Below are positions 49,978 through 60,001 of a DNA stretch of 64,000 nucleotides, piece after piece. The stretch comes from Clostridiaceae bacterium. GTDB taxonomy: Bacteria > Bacillota > Clostridia > DSM-8532. Within the stretch, counting starts at the first letter, position 1. The number at the start of each line of letters is the position of its first letter. The notes below the pieces were generated by a model. The model made no database searches. It was not told the DNA's origin and saw nothing but the letters and a program-made list of their open reading frames with translations. The DNA is taken from positions 62,001 to 126,000 of the forward strand of contig JAAYNA010000084.1 in the NCBI GenBank assembly GCA_012521105.1. The letters are read 5' to 3'. The translations under genes were made by a program, and so were the position numbers.

Positions 49978-50568
49978 ATGGATAAATTAAAACAGCAAAT
50001 TTCGTTTATTGTTGAAATCGATAAGTTAAAAAATATATTCCGTCAATCTTATTTAACCGACAAGTCCCGTCATGAAAATGATGCGGAGCATTCATGGCAT
50101 TTGGCAATCATGGCATTTTTGCTGGCTGGGCACGTTGATGAAGGAATAGATATACTTAAGGTTATAAAAATGGTTCTTATGCACGATTTGGTTGAAATTG
50201 ATGCAGGGGATACCTATTGCTACGATGAAAAGGCAAAACAGGATAAAAGGGAAAGAGAAGAAAAGTGCGCAGAACGTATTTTTAAAATGCTCCCCGAAGA
50301 ACAATGCAGAGAAATGTATGAACTATGGGAAGAATTCGAACGGATGGAAACTGCTGAGGCAAAATATGCTGCTGCATTGGACAGATTACAGCCCGTTCTT
50401 TTAAATTACTTCTCTGAAGGTAAGTCATGGAAGGAGCATGGAATATGCATTGAGCAGGTTATTGAAAGAAACAGCGGAATAAAAAACTGTTCACCGAAAC
50501 TTTGGAAATTTGTAGAAGAATTGCTTCACGATGCAGTGAAAAAAGGATATCTGAAAGAGGGTTACTAA
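49978..50568 (+). CDS. HD-domain hydrolase
   Basis: SRHENDAEHSWHLAIMAFLL, VLMHDLVEIDAGDTYCYD (H...HD...D). Confidence 0.9.
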   Translation: MDKLKQQISFIVEIDKLKNIFRQSYLTDKSRHENDAEHSWHLAIMAFLLAGHVDEGIDILKVIKMVLMHDLVEIDAGDTYCYDEKAKQDKREREEKCAERIFKMLPEEQCREMYELWEEFERMETAEAKYAAALDRLQPVLLNYFSEGKSWKEHGICIEQVIERNSGIKNCSPKLWKFVEELLHDAVKKGYLKEGY

Positions 50569-50671
50569 AAGTAATACAGAGTAAAAAGAACATTAATGTA
50601 AAAAAGAAGAATTATATGAAATAACGTGGAAACAATAGGATTAAATACATGAAAAAATTTTAAATTCATTA

Positions 50672-50700
50672 TTGACAAAGTGGAAAACCTCCTGTATTAT
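50672..50700 (+). promoter_or_regulatory. SigA-type promoter of tRNA-Tyr
   Basis: TTGACA, 17-nt spacer, TATTAT. Confidence 0.7.
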
Positions 50701-50738
50701 ATTAATTGTTCGCCTTGCGACAAAGATAAATAACATAT

Positions 50739-50824
50739 GGGAGAGTTCCCGAGTGGCCAAAGGGGGCAGACTGTAAATCTGTTGCTTGTCAGCTTCGGTG
50801 GTTCGAATCCGCCCTCTCCCACCA
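50739..50824 (+). tRNA. tRNA-Tyr (GTA anticodon), class II, CCA encoded
   Basis: GGGAGAG acceptor pairing with CTCTCCC; anticodon stem CAGA/TCTG with loop containing CTGTAAA; long variable arm; 3' ACCA. Confidence 0.95.
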
Positions 50825-50825
50825 G

Positions 50826-50857
50826 ATACGATGTGTAGAACAACACATCGTATTTTT
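50826..50857 (+). terminator. Rho-independent terminator after tRNA-Tyr
   Basis: ATACGATGTGT-AGAACA-ACACATCGTAT-TTTT. Confidence 0.85.
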
Positions 50858-50910
50858 GTTTAAGGCATATACACGATTATTAGAATTTTTATAATAAAAG
50901 AGGTACATAA

Positions 50911-51975
50911 ATGCCATATGACATAGCTATTATTGGGGCCGGACCTGCAGGCTGCACGCTGGCACGGCTTTTGGATAAAAATTATAAGGTTTTGTTAATT
51001 GATAAGAGAGATATACTCGCAGAAAATAGTAATTCAAAATGCTGCGGTGGATTATTGGCACCTGATGCCCAACAAATGCTCGGCAGAATGGGCATGGCTA
51101 TCCCTTCATCGGTATTAGTGGACCCTCAGCTTTTCTTAGTTAGAACAATAGACTTTGATAATAGGATAGAACGTTATTATCAGCGATTTTATTTTAATAT
51201 GGACAGGCTGGTATTTGAGCAATGGCTTTTGTCAAAAATTCCGGCAAGTGTTGATCTTGCCCTTGGATGTACATTTAAAACCTGTGAATATACAGGTGAA
51301 GATGTTCGTTTTTCTTTCACATATAAGGGGAAAACCTACAAAGAAAGTGCAAAGATAATTATAGGTGCTGACGGTGGCCACTCCCTTGTAAGAAAATCTG
51401 TATTTCCCGATAAAAAAATGCCCGAAACCTATGTAGCCATTCAGGAATGGTTTGAGACAGATAATTCTATGCCCTGGTATGGTGCTATTTTTGATTCAAC
51501 AATAACCGACTTTTATTCCTGGACAATAACAAAAGGTAAGGTTTTGATAATTGGTTCGGCTTTAAAAAAGAATAATCTTGCCCTTGATCGTTTTAAAATG
51601 CTTAAAATGAAGCTTAGGGATAATGGGCTTGTATATGGTAAGAAAATACTCAGAGAAGGAGCCTTTTTATTAAGGCCGGGCAGTATTTCGTCTATTATTA
51701 CAGGGAATGAGTACTGTGCATTGGTTGGGGAAGCAGCAGGGTTTATAAGTCCAAGTTCGGCTGAAGGGATAAGTTTTGCATTAAAAAGCGCTTACCACCT
51801 TGCAAGCGCTTTAAATGAAAGTTTATATGAATTTCATTCTGATTATTCAAAGAAAGTTTCAAAACTTAAATTAAGCCTTTTTGGCAAGAATCTGAAGTGT
51901 CCTGCAATGTATAACAGATTTCTGCGTGGAATGATTATGAGAAGCGCTCTTATGTCAACAGATACCCTTTTTTAA
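50911..51975 (+). CDS. FAD-dependent oxidoreductase, geranylgeranyl reductase-like
   Basis: YDIAIIGAGPAGCTLARLLDKNYKVLLIDKR, IIGADGGHSLVRKSVFP, ALVGEAAGFISPSSAEGISFALKSA. Confidence 0.88.
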   Translation: MPYDIAIIGAGPAGCTLARLLDKNYKVLLIDKRDILAENSNSKCCGGLLAPDAQQMLGRMGMAIPSSVLVDPQLFLVRTIDFDNRIERYYQRFYFNMDRLVFEQWLLSKIPASVDLALGCTFKTCEYTGEDVRFSFTYKGKTYKESAKIIIGADGGHSLVRKSVFPDKKMPETYVAIQEWFETDNSMPWYGAIFDSTITDFYSWTITKGKVLIIGSALKKNNLALDRFKMLKMKLRDNGLVYGKKILREGAFLLRPGSISSIITGNEYCALVGEAAGFISPSSAEGISFALKSAYHLASALNESLYEFHSDYSKKVSKLKLSLFGKNLKCPAMYNRFLRGMIMRSALMSTDTLF

Positions 51976-51990
51976 AAAGTCCTTTATCAC

Positions 51991-52953
51991 CTATTTGTCT
52001 TCGTTAAGATTCCTGGTCTCTTTAATGATGTACAGGGGTCTTTCCTTTACTTCGTCATAAATACGCCCAATATATTCACCCATTATGCCCAGCATTAAAA
52101 GTGTTATTCCATTAAAGAAGAGGCTTACTGCAAGAATAGAGGCCCAGCCAGGCTGTACCGTTTCGGGAAAGAATATTCGTTGTACAAGAACATAAATAAG
52201 ATAAACAAAACTTCCCAGAGATATTAAAGTACCTATATAGGATGCCAGTTTAAGTGGTTTATACGAAAAAGTTGTAATTCCGTCAAGGGCAAGTTTTAAC
52301 ATTTTCTTTAAAGGATATTTTGTTTCCCCTGCAAAACGTTCTTCCCTTTCAAATTCAACAGCAGTTTGCTTAAACCCAAGCCAGCTGATTAGCCCTCTTA
52401 CATATCTGTTACGCTCTCTGACACGTTTTAAGGCATCACAGACTTTTCTGTCAATCAGTCTGAAATCTCCTGTATCGACAGGAATATTAACATCTGTCAT
52501 ATTTCTTAAAAAACGATAGAAGGCAGCTGCTGTGAATTTTTTAAAAAAGGTTTCACCCCTTCTTGAGATCCGCTTCCCATATACAACATCGAATCCGCTT
52601 TTCCACTTTTCTATCATTACTGGGATCAGTTCGGGGGGGTCCTGAAGATCTCCATCAATTACAACTATACATTGACCCGACGAGTAATCCATACCCGCTG
52701 TTATTGCAATCTGGTGACCGAAATTACGGGAAAAGTCGAGCAGCTTAACGCGTTCATCCCTGTCGCATATTTCATTTATCAGTGCAGCTGTATTGTCCCT
52801 GCTGCCGTCATTTACAAATACAATTTCATAGCTGCAGCCGGTTTTTTCCATAACCTCTGTAAGCCTGCGGTATGTTTCGGATACAACAGCTTCTTCGTTA
52901 TACATTGGAACTACTACCGAACACAGAATATCCATACAATTTCTTCCTTTCAT
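51991..52953 (-). CDS. Glycosyltransferase family 2 (GtrB/DPM1-like polyprenyl-phosphate sugar synthase)
   Basis: CSVVVPMYNEEAVVSETYRRL, VFVNDGSRDNT, CIVVIDGDLQDPPELIPVM, two C-terminal TM helices, MLGIMGEYIGRIYDEVKERPLYI. Confidence 0.93.
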   Translation of the reverse strand: MKGRNCMDILCSVVVPMYNEEAVVSETYRRLTEVMEKTGCSYEIVFVNDGSRDNTAALINEICDRDERVKLLDFSRNFGHQIAITAGMDYSSGQCIVVIDGDLQDPPELIPVMIEKWKSGFDVVYGKRISRRGETFFKKFTAAAFYRFLRNMTDVNIPVDTGDFRLIDRKVCDALKRVRERNRYVRGLISWLGFKQTAVEFEREERFAGETKYPLKKMLKLALDGITTFSYKPLKLASYIGTLISLGSFVYLIYVLVQRIFFPETVQPGWASILAVSLFFNGITLLMLGIMGEYIGRIYDEVKERPLYIIKETRNLNEDK

Positions 52954-52975
52954 TTGTTATTTACCATAGTCTCAG

Positions 52976-54274
52976 CTATTCCTCAAGTGCAGGAAAACGC
53001 TCTGAAATTTCAAGACCGCTGCGTATTGCATAATTCTGTCCGCGATCTTCAGGGTATATTTGTGACATGGAAGTCAGATATAAACCCTTCATAGGGGTTT
53101 CAATCTCAGGAATTAATTTTGAATAGCCAGTTCTCACAACGGGCTGTGCATCCCTTGTCCTGTTAATATGATACTTTATAATCCATTCTTTACTAAAATT
53201 AGGAAAAATCTTTTTAAGGCCCGAAATAAACAAATCCTTAATACTTTCATCGTCTTTACTGTAAAGCTCATTGGTTGCATCAAGGTATCTGGACAGATAA
53301 ACAATATGTGAACCATATTTATGGTTTTTAACAAGATTAGTATGCTCTATAACCAATACAAAGGGGATTTCTTTGTCTGCAACGGTCATCCAGTAATTTG
53401 GCATGAGACTCTCTTTAAGTTCAAGTATCATGCAAATATTTGCCTTGTATTTTATTTTTCTGAGACTGTCCAGGTAATGTTTGCCCATACCCTTAATTAC
53501 ATAAGACAACTTTTCGGGGGAGGCTGTGAAAATTACCGAGTCATACTCCTCCATCCCTGATTTGCTTTTTATTTTAAATGTGCCATTGCTTTTGTAAATT
53601 TCAGTCACGCCATCATTCAAACGGATTTCACCATTGCAGGACTTAATTATTTCAGCCATTCTATAGTAAATTTTCACAAAACTTCCATCCATGTATCCAA
53701 GCTGTTCCTTAATTATATTTTTTCCCCTGCTTGAACCTCTTAGCTTAAACTTATTCCATATCCAGGTTGCTGCTATTTTGTCGCTGTCTATGTCAAATTT
53801 TGAGTTTAAAAGAGGTTCCCACACAAGATTGTAGCATTCCTCACCACCGCGCTTAATTATCCAGTCCCGTGCAGTAATATCTTCAATGGCAAGATAATCT
53901 TTTACGAAACGCGCCTGAAGCACCATTAGTCCCATGCGAATCCTGCTGATAAATGACAGTGGCTTAAACAATAAAAGATCCATGGGCGATGTAAAGGGAT
54001 AGATTGTATTGTTTATATATATTACATTGGAAGGCTCATACCACTTCAGTTCACTTTCAAACCCCAACTCTTTTATTATGTCGATAATAATGGTGTCATT
54101 TGTAAAGATATGATGGTAATATATCTCCAGCATATCATCACCAACAGGGATGGCAGCTGTAAGTCCGCCCAGCCTGTCATTTTTATCGTACACTGTAACC
54201 GAATGGCCTTTTAAAGATAATTTCCAACCGGCAGCAAGACCGGTGGCACCTGCACCTATAATAGCTATTTTCAT
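52976..54274 (-). CDS. NAD(P)/FAD-dependent amine-oxidase-like flavoprotein
   Basis: KIAIIGAGATGLAAGWKLSLKGHSVTVYDKNDRLGGLTAAI; C-terminal LYLTSMSQIYPEDRGQNYAIRSGLEI. Confidence 0.88.
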   Translation of the reverse strand: MKIAIIGAGATGLAAGWKLSLKGHSVTVYDKNDRLGGLTAAIPVGDDMLEIYYHHIFTNDTIIIDIIKELGFESELKWYEPSNVIYINNTIYPFTSPMDLLLFKPLSFISRIRMGLMVLQARFVKDYLAIEDITARDWIIKRGGEECYNLVWEPLLNSKFDIDSDKIAATWIWNKFKLRGSSRGKNIIKEQLGYMDGSFVKIYYRMAEIIKSCNGEIRLNDGVTEIYKSNGTFKIKSKSGMEEYDSVIFTASPEKLSYVIKGMGKHYLDSLRKIKYKANICMILELKESLMPNYWMTVADKEIPFVLVIEHTNLVKNHKYGSHIVYLSRYLDATNELYSKDDESIKDLFISGLKKIFPNFSKEWIIKYHINRTRDAQPVVRTGYSKLIPEIETPMKGLYLTSMSQIYPEDRGQNYAIRSGLEISERFPALEE

Positions 54275-54301
54275 ACGATTGGCCCCTCCAAAATATAAAA
54301 T

Positions 54302-56545
54302 TTATCTGACTCTAAATATTGTAGTATTATTATCCTGAAAAGCAACAGTAAAAGTTTCATAAAATATCTCTTCATTAAGAACATATTCTGCTGCAGTTCT
54401 GTTTTGATCTTCTATAACAATATAATCAATACCTTCAGATACTGCAAGTTTTTTTAATTCTTCGCTGTTGGCTGCACTGTAAATTCTCTTCATGCATTCC
54501 TCTCTTTTGCTGATATCATAACCTGCTGTTATTGTAAAATACGGGTAACCGTTATACACGCATCTGCCTGCAAGCATAATGGACATTGGTGCTCCGTAGT
54601 GGGTCATGTAATGAGTAAGAAATATATCTTCGGGATTTGTTTCATTTTGTACCCAAACACATACCCGATCCTTTTGATTATATGATACGCTGTTTTTGTC
54701 CAGATTATAAAGGGTGACCATATCCACAATTCCTGTACAGGTAAGAAGGAATATAAGACAGAGTGAAATTATGAGGGTGGTCTTTGTCTTAAACAGTTCG
54801 GACAACAGATCGGATACAGGAATATTTAACAGGATTACAGACAGAATAATATATTTGTGGTTAACGGTTACATCGGGGGTAAGCTGCAAGGTTGTTGCAA
54901 GGATAACAGGAGCGGTAAAAACGGGAACAAGCCACAGGGAGGTTATTTTTATATCTATATTGTTGCAATATATGAGGCAGGCATAACAGAAAATTAATAA
55001 TATTATTATAAAAAAGGCCCAAAACAGATCTACCGATGGCATAAATGCTATAAGGAGTATTATGAAAAGAAAGGAGATAACAAGTCCTGCCCATTTTTTC
55101 CTGAGGGTACCAAAAAAAATGAAAATACCTGCCAAAATAAAAGGAAGAACTCCCAACAGTTCGGTATAATAAGAGAAAATGTGGCTTAAGCTTCCGGATT
55201 CTGCTAAAAAGCCCGGGTTATATTTTAAAGATACTACTCCTGTTCCACTTCCCGAAAAAAGTCTGGACTGAAAAACCGAAAGGATAAATGTAATTATCGC
55301 CATTAAAAGATATCCCAATTTTCCCCTTGACAGTGCAGCCATAATAAACAATACAGATATTCCGGCTATTACTACCGCACCATTCCAATATGCTATAAGC
55401 CCAAGTATAATTCCGGACAGAATGCATGGCATTAAAGACTTAATGGCCCATGCTCCGCGGGAAAACAAGACTGTTTTTATGTATTGGTTAAAAAACACCT
55501 CTTTTTGCTGCAGGTAAATATTTTTAGAACCTTTGGTATTTGACCTTTTTATATGTTCAATAGTTTCAATGAAAAGGGGAAGCATAAGAAAAAGCACAAT
55601 AATAAAAAGGCCAAAGGCAAAGGAGAGATGCCGCTGATTAATATATACTTTCTGCGCCCATAATCCCCATTCTTCACGCAGCGTATTTCCTATGTGTTCT
55701 CTGTAATTTAGGTCAGCACTCAGGTTATTTGCCACTGCATAGAAAAAGCTTTTGACATTTGAAAAACCGTGTAAAAAAGTGAAAAAGGCAAAAGAACTTC
55801 TGAATGCAAACAAAAAGCAGGATAAAAGTCCCGCTGAAGTTTTTTTTGTAAGGAATGTGCCAAGAGCGTACAAAAGCATATTGAAGCTTACAAGGGAAAG
55901 AATGCTTGGAATGTTTAATGCCTGTGGCAGGGTCAATCCAAGGTATTCAAGATAAGCTGCCATAAAATAAAACATGAAATGGTATCGTATTGTTCCATCA
56001 GGAAAATGCGGGTACTGGGCAGGGAAGTTTTTACCAACGGAAAATGAGCGAATTACGGGCAAATGAGCTCCAAAATCACTGAATGCAGATACTCCTACAC
56101 GAAGAATATCTCCTTTCATATAAAAAGAACGGCATATAAAAAAAGACCAGAATATAACTGATGAAATTAATATAAACCATTCTGTTTTTTTAAAATGAAA
56201 ATTCAACCCATATCTTCTGAATTCCTTTAGAAATCTTTTTACAGGCCTGCGTTTTAATACGGCAATAGTTGTTAATATCAGTAGTGAAAGAGCTATTGAT
56301 ATTATATTGGCATATAATAAAGGGTTTTCAGTATCTTTAAATGCTGTTGCTGAAAAGTAAGTTACCCAGGAAAGAATCAAAGTTCCAACAAGGTAAGAGG
56401 ATGGAAAAAATAAGAAGACAGGACTTACAATTCTGTTTCGTCCGTTCAAAACATCAATTCCTGTCTGCCAATATGGTTTTAAACACAGGACAATTCCGGC
56501 TCCCAAGGAAATTGCAAGGAATATATACAAGAAAGCCATGAGCAT
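54302..56545 (-). CDS. Large polytopic membrane protein, GT-C/DUF2298-like
   Basis: 747 aa, many TM helices; GVSAFSDFGAHLPVIRSFSVGKNFPAQYPHFPDGTIRYHFMFYFMAAYLEYLGL; C-terminal soluble YIVIEDQNRTAAEYVLNEEIFYETFTVAFQDNNTTIFRV. Confidence 0.65.
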   Translation of the reverse strand: MLMAFLYIFLAISLGAGIVLCLKPYWQTGIDVLNGRNRIVSPVFLFFPSSYLVGTLILSWVTYFSATAFKDTENPLLYANIISIALSLLILTTIAVLKRRPVKRFLKEFRRYGLNFHFKKTEWFILISSVIFWSFFICRSFYMKGDILRVGVSAFSDFGAHLPVIRSFSVGKNFPAQYPHFPDGTIRYHFMFYFMAAYLEYLGLTLPQALNIPSILSLVSFNMLLYALGTFLTKKTSAGLLSCFLFAFRSSFAFFTFLHGFSNVKSFFYAVANNLSADLNYREHIGNTLREEWGLWAQKVYINQRHLSFAFGLFIIVLFLMLPLFIETIEHIKRSNTKGSKNIYLQQKEVFFNQYIKTVLFSRGAWAIKSLMPCILSGIILGLIAYWNGAVVIAGISVLFIMAALSRGKLGYLLMAIITFILSVFQSRLFSGSGTGVVSLKYNPGFLAESGSLSHIFSYYTELLGVLPFILAGIFIFFGTLRKKWAGLVISFLFIILLIAFMPSVDLFWAFFIIILLIFCYACLIYCNNIDIKITSLWLVPVFTAPVILATTLQLTPDVTVNHKYIILSVILLNIPVSDLLSELFKTKTTLIISLCLIFLLTCTGIVDMVTLYNLDKNSVSYNQKDRVCVWVQNETNPEDIFLTHYMTHYGAPMSIMLAGRCVYNGYPYFTITAGYDISKREECMKRIYSAANSEELKKLAVSEGIDYIVIEDQNRTAAEYVLNEEIFYETFTVAFQDNNTTIFRVR

Positions 56546-56565
56546 ATCCTCCGTTTAATTTTCCT

Positions 56566-57075
56566 TCAGTCTTTATAAATGACCTTATTATATAATATAA
56601 AGTTCCAGGACACAATAAATACCATAATAAGTATTTTAGGCAAATAATAGGGTATCCATGGCGTGCCTGGAAAAAGAGATTTCAGAAGTTCGGTTACAGC
56701 CATAAAGAGAAGGATATTTCCAGCTACCATGTTGAACAGAAACAAAAGACCATATGATAAAAGCTGTTTCTTGAAGTTTTTATGGGATTTAAAAGTAAAA
56801 AATTTATTCAGTAAGAAATTGAACCAGAAAATGAATGTGTATACTAATATATTTGTTACAACAACAGGCAGCGGAAGAACCCTTCGGAATATAAGAAACA
56901 AAATGTATTCAATAGTGAAGGAGGATACTCCTACTATTAAATATCTGATGAATTTTTTAACAAAGTCAGGATTTAATAACTCGTTGGTAATCTTTTCCTT
57001 AACTGCACGTATTCGGCTCATATAAAACTCTCCTAAGATAACGAGGCATAAATTCAGGCCACCGGCTATCCACAA
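56566..57075 (-). CDS. GtrA family membrane protein
   Basis: FIRYLIVGVSSFTIEYILFLIFRRVLPLPVVVTNILVYTFIFWFNFLLNKFFTF. Confidence 0.88.
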   Translation of the reverse strand: MWIAGGLNLCLVILGEFYMSRIRAVKEKITNELLNPDFVKKFIRYLIVGVSSFTIEYILFLIFRRVLPLPVVVTNILVYTFIFWFNFLLNKFFTFKSHKNFKKQLLSYGLLFLFNMVAGNILLFMAVTELLKSLFPGTPWIPYYLPKILIMVFIVSWNFILYNKVIYKD

Positions 57076-57350
57076 AAAGCTGACAGCCTTTATAAATAAG
57101 TGTATTCAGAAACCCCAAATTTTCAAGATAGAATTTGTCTGAAAACCAAATATATTATAACCAATAGAAATTATTATATCATCTGGGATTCTATAGTGCA
57201 AATAAAGCCGAACTGAACTTGTGCATTTTTTATTGTACTGGTATAATAACTTTACAAATTTTGTTGAAAGATAAGAATAATTTTGATTCGAAAAATGAGT
57301 AAGGTTTTTAAGGCCATATTAGTTCACTACTCATTACGGGAGGACGGTAG

Positions 57351-59630
57351 ATGAACAAAATACAAACTTCTCTGAAAGCACTGGCAAGGTTGGTACCATA
57401 CTTATTATTACCGTTAACTGTTATAATTTGGGCACTGGTACTGAAAAATGAATTTATATATGTTATAAAATGGTGGGCTGTTTTATTATTCATTGGCTTC
57501 TTGTTTTTTCCAATGTCGGTTAATATTTTTTCTACATTTACTGATAAGGGCTTTCTGTTTTCAAAAATTATCGGGCTTGCTGTCAGCTCATATGTTTTTT
57601 GGCTCCTTTCCTACTTAAAGCTATTGAAAATAACCACATTTAACTGTTGGTATGTTACGGTAATTTCAGGCATTATTACCTCTGTTGTTTCTTTAGCAGG
57701 AAGCGGCAGTTTCAAAAGACTCAGGACATGTAAGTATAAAGGCACAATCCCCTGGATTCTTACCGGCGAAAGTATTTTTCTTTTTTCATTGTGTTTCTGG
57801 ACCTATCTAAGAGGGTTTACTCCCAAGATAGAAGGGCTTGAAAAATTCATGGACTATGGGTTTGTGAACAGTATCCTTCGTTCAGGGTATGTTCCACCGA
57901 AGGATATGTGGTTTGCAGGAAGCTCAATTAATTATTACTATTTCGGACAGTATGTTACGGCGTTTCTGACAAGACTAAGCACTCTTAAAACCGAAATTTC
58001 CTATAACATTATGATGGCTACGCTGTTTGCTTTCAGCATGTCACTTTGTTTTATCATAGTTTCAAATATGATAAAAGGGCATGGAGTTAAAACAAATATT
58101 TCCGTAATCACAGGAGGGTTAATTGCATCAATGCTTGTATCTCTCGGCGGAAATCTCCATTCCTTTTTCTACGGCTTTTTATCCAAGTTTTCAGAAGGGG
58201 GAGATAAATACTGGTTTCCCGATGCAACCAGATATATAGGGTACAATCCTGAAACAAATGATAAAACCATCCATGAATTCCCGGTCTATTCATTCGTTGT
58301 ATCCGATTTACATGCCCACGTTATTAACATGATTTTTGTTATAACGTTAATAGGGGTGTTACTTGCAGTATTCAGAAAACTTGAGGTAAGAACAGGCGAA
58401 AGCTTTAAGATGCGAAATCCGTTTGAAGAATTATTTATCCCCGAAATAATATTAATCGGGCTTTTTATCGGTATTTTTCAAATGTCCAACTACTGGGATT
58501 TTCCAATATATCTGACCGTTACATTATTTGTATTTATATGCGCGGGAATTCGCCAAAATGGCTTTAGCAAGAAAACAGCAGTTGTTACCATGGTGCGTTT
58601 TTTGTCGGTACTTATATTGTCATTGATGTTTGCGCTTCCTTTTAATCTAACCTTTGACAAGATATCGTCTCAGATTTGTTTTGCCAAAAATCGCTCACTG
58701 CCTCACCAGTTGCTTGTTCTTTGGGGTTACCAGCTGGCTTTTGTGGTTATTTTCTTTGTTATTATCCTTTATGCTGAACAGAATATTAGCTGGAAAAGAG
58801 CAAAGGGAACAGAAAAAATAAAATTACGCAAGGAATTAAATCTTATTGCCAGGGTAAGAAAAGTTATTGAGAAATATTCCTTAGAGGATGTATTTGCAGT
58901 TATTCTTTGTATATCAGCAACGGGTTTGGTTCTTATTCCCGAGCTTGTTTATGTTAAGGATATTTATGAGTATGGGTATGCAAGGGCAAATACCATGTTC
59001 AAGCTCACCTACCAGGCATTTATCATGTTTGGGCTTGCAGCAGGTTATATTTTTATACGAATCAGAAAATCACCATATAAGGAGCGAAAGATACTTATAG
59101 CGAGAGCAGTAACCATTATTATGCTGATACTGCCAATGATCTATCCTTTTTATGCTATACCAAGCTGGTACAAAGATCTGGATCGGCAAAAATATGAAGG
59201 ACTGGACGGACTTGCTTTTTTAGAAAAAGAATATCCTTATGATTACGAGCTTATATACTGGTTACGTGAAAATGTTCAGGGGCAACCTGTTGTACTGGAA
59301 GCTAACGGAGACAGTTACACAAAAAATTGCAGGATATCCATGGCCACAGGTCTTCCAACAATTCAGGGATGGTATACTCATGAATGGCTGTGGAGGGGCG
59401 ATAGAAATGCTGTCGAGAACCGTATTGACGAAGTAAAAAAAATATATGAGTCGGATGATATTGATGAAACAAAAGAGCTTATTCAAAAATACAATGTGGA
59501 GTATATTGTTATAGGTAAGCTGGAATATGATAAGTTTCCGGATCTAAAGGAAGGTAAGCTCATTAGCCTTGGTACTGTTGTTTTTGAAAGACCAGATATA
59601 AAACTGATAAAAGTTAGCCGGGAGAACTGA
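57351..59630 (+). CDS. DUF2298 (YYY) large membrane protein, GT-C-like
   Basis: KFMDYGFVNSILRSGYVPPKDMWFAGSSINYYYFGQYVTAFLTRL, ATRYIGYNPETNDKTIHEFPVYSFVVSDLHAHVINMIF. Confidence 0.85.
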   Translation: MNKIQTSLKALARLVPYLLLPLTVIIWALVLKNEFIYVIKWWAVLLFIGFLFFPMSVNIFSTFTDKGFLFSKIIGLAVSSYVFWLLSYLKLLKITTFNCWYVTVISGIITSVVSLAGSGSFKRLRTCKYKGTIPWILTGESIFLFSLCFWTYLRGFTPKIEGLEKFMDYGFVNSILRSGYVPPKDMWFAGSSINYYYFGQYVTAFLTRLSTLKTEISYNIMMATLFAFSMSLCFIIVSNMIKGHGVKTNISVITGGLIASMLVSLGGNLHSFFYGFLSKFSEGGDKYWFPDATRYIGYNPETNDKTIHEFPVYSFVVSDLHAHVINMIFVITLIGVLLAVFRKLEVRTGESFKMRNPFEELFIPEIILIGLFIGIFQMSNYWDFPIYLTVTLFVFICAGIRQNGFSKKTAVVTMVRFLSVLILSLMFALPFNLTFDKISSQICFAKNRSLPHQLLVLWGYQLAFVVIFFVIILYAEQNISWKRAKGTEKIKLRKELNLIARVRKVIEKYSLEDVFAVILCISATGLVLIPELVYVKDIYEYGYARANTMFKLTYQAFIMFGLAAGYIFIRIRKSPYKERKILIARAVTIIMLILPMIYPFYAIPSWYKDLDRQKYEGLDGLAFLEKEYPYDYELIYWLRENVQGQPVVLEANGDSYTKNCRISMATGLPTIQGWYTHEWLWRGDRNAVENRIDEVKKIYESDDIDETKELIQKYNVEYIVIGKLEYDKFPDLKEGKLISLGTVVFERPDIKLIKVSREN

Positions 59631-59643
59631 AATTATGCAAAAA

Positions 59644-59699
59644 AAAAGCACATTGCGTATGTACTTATAAATATAATTGCATTATTATAATGTGCTTTT
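59644..59699 (+). terminator. Long-arm hairpin terminator after the DUF2298 gene
   Basis: AAAAGCACATT ... AATGTGCTTTT. Confidence 0.55.
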
Positions 59700-60001
59700 C
59701 AAAATAACATATCAAATAAAATCAAATCAAACAACATCTATTATTAAAAGGAGGAACAAAATGAAAAAAAGTTAATGAATGTTGTCTTGATTATAGTATA
59801 GCACATTTATGATAAAATTTCCATTAAGAGAAGATTAAAGTTGTGAACAATTCGTGAACAATTTTACTTTTCAAATGTAGTTGGCAAAGAAGACTATGCA
59901 GATTCTCCGATACTTAAAAATTCTTTGATTTTTTATACTTTTTATATTATATTATCATTAGTTTAATCAGAGAGTTTAATAAAATTGAAAGAAGGATACA
60001 T

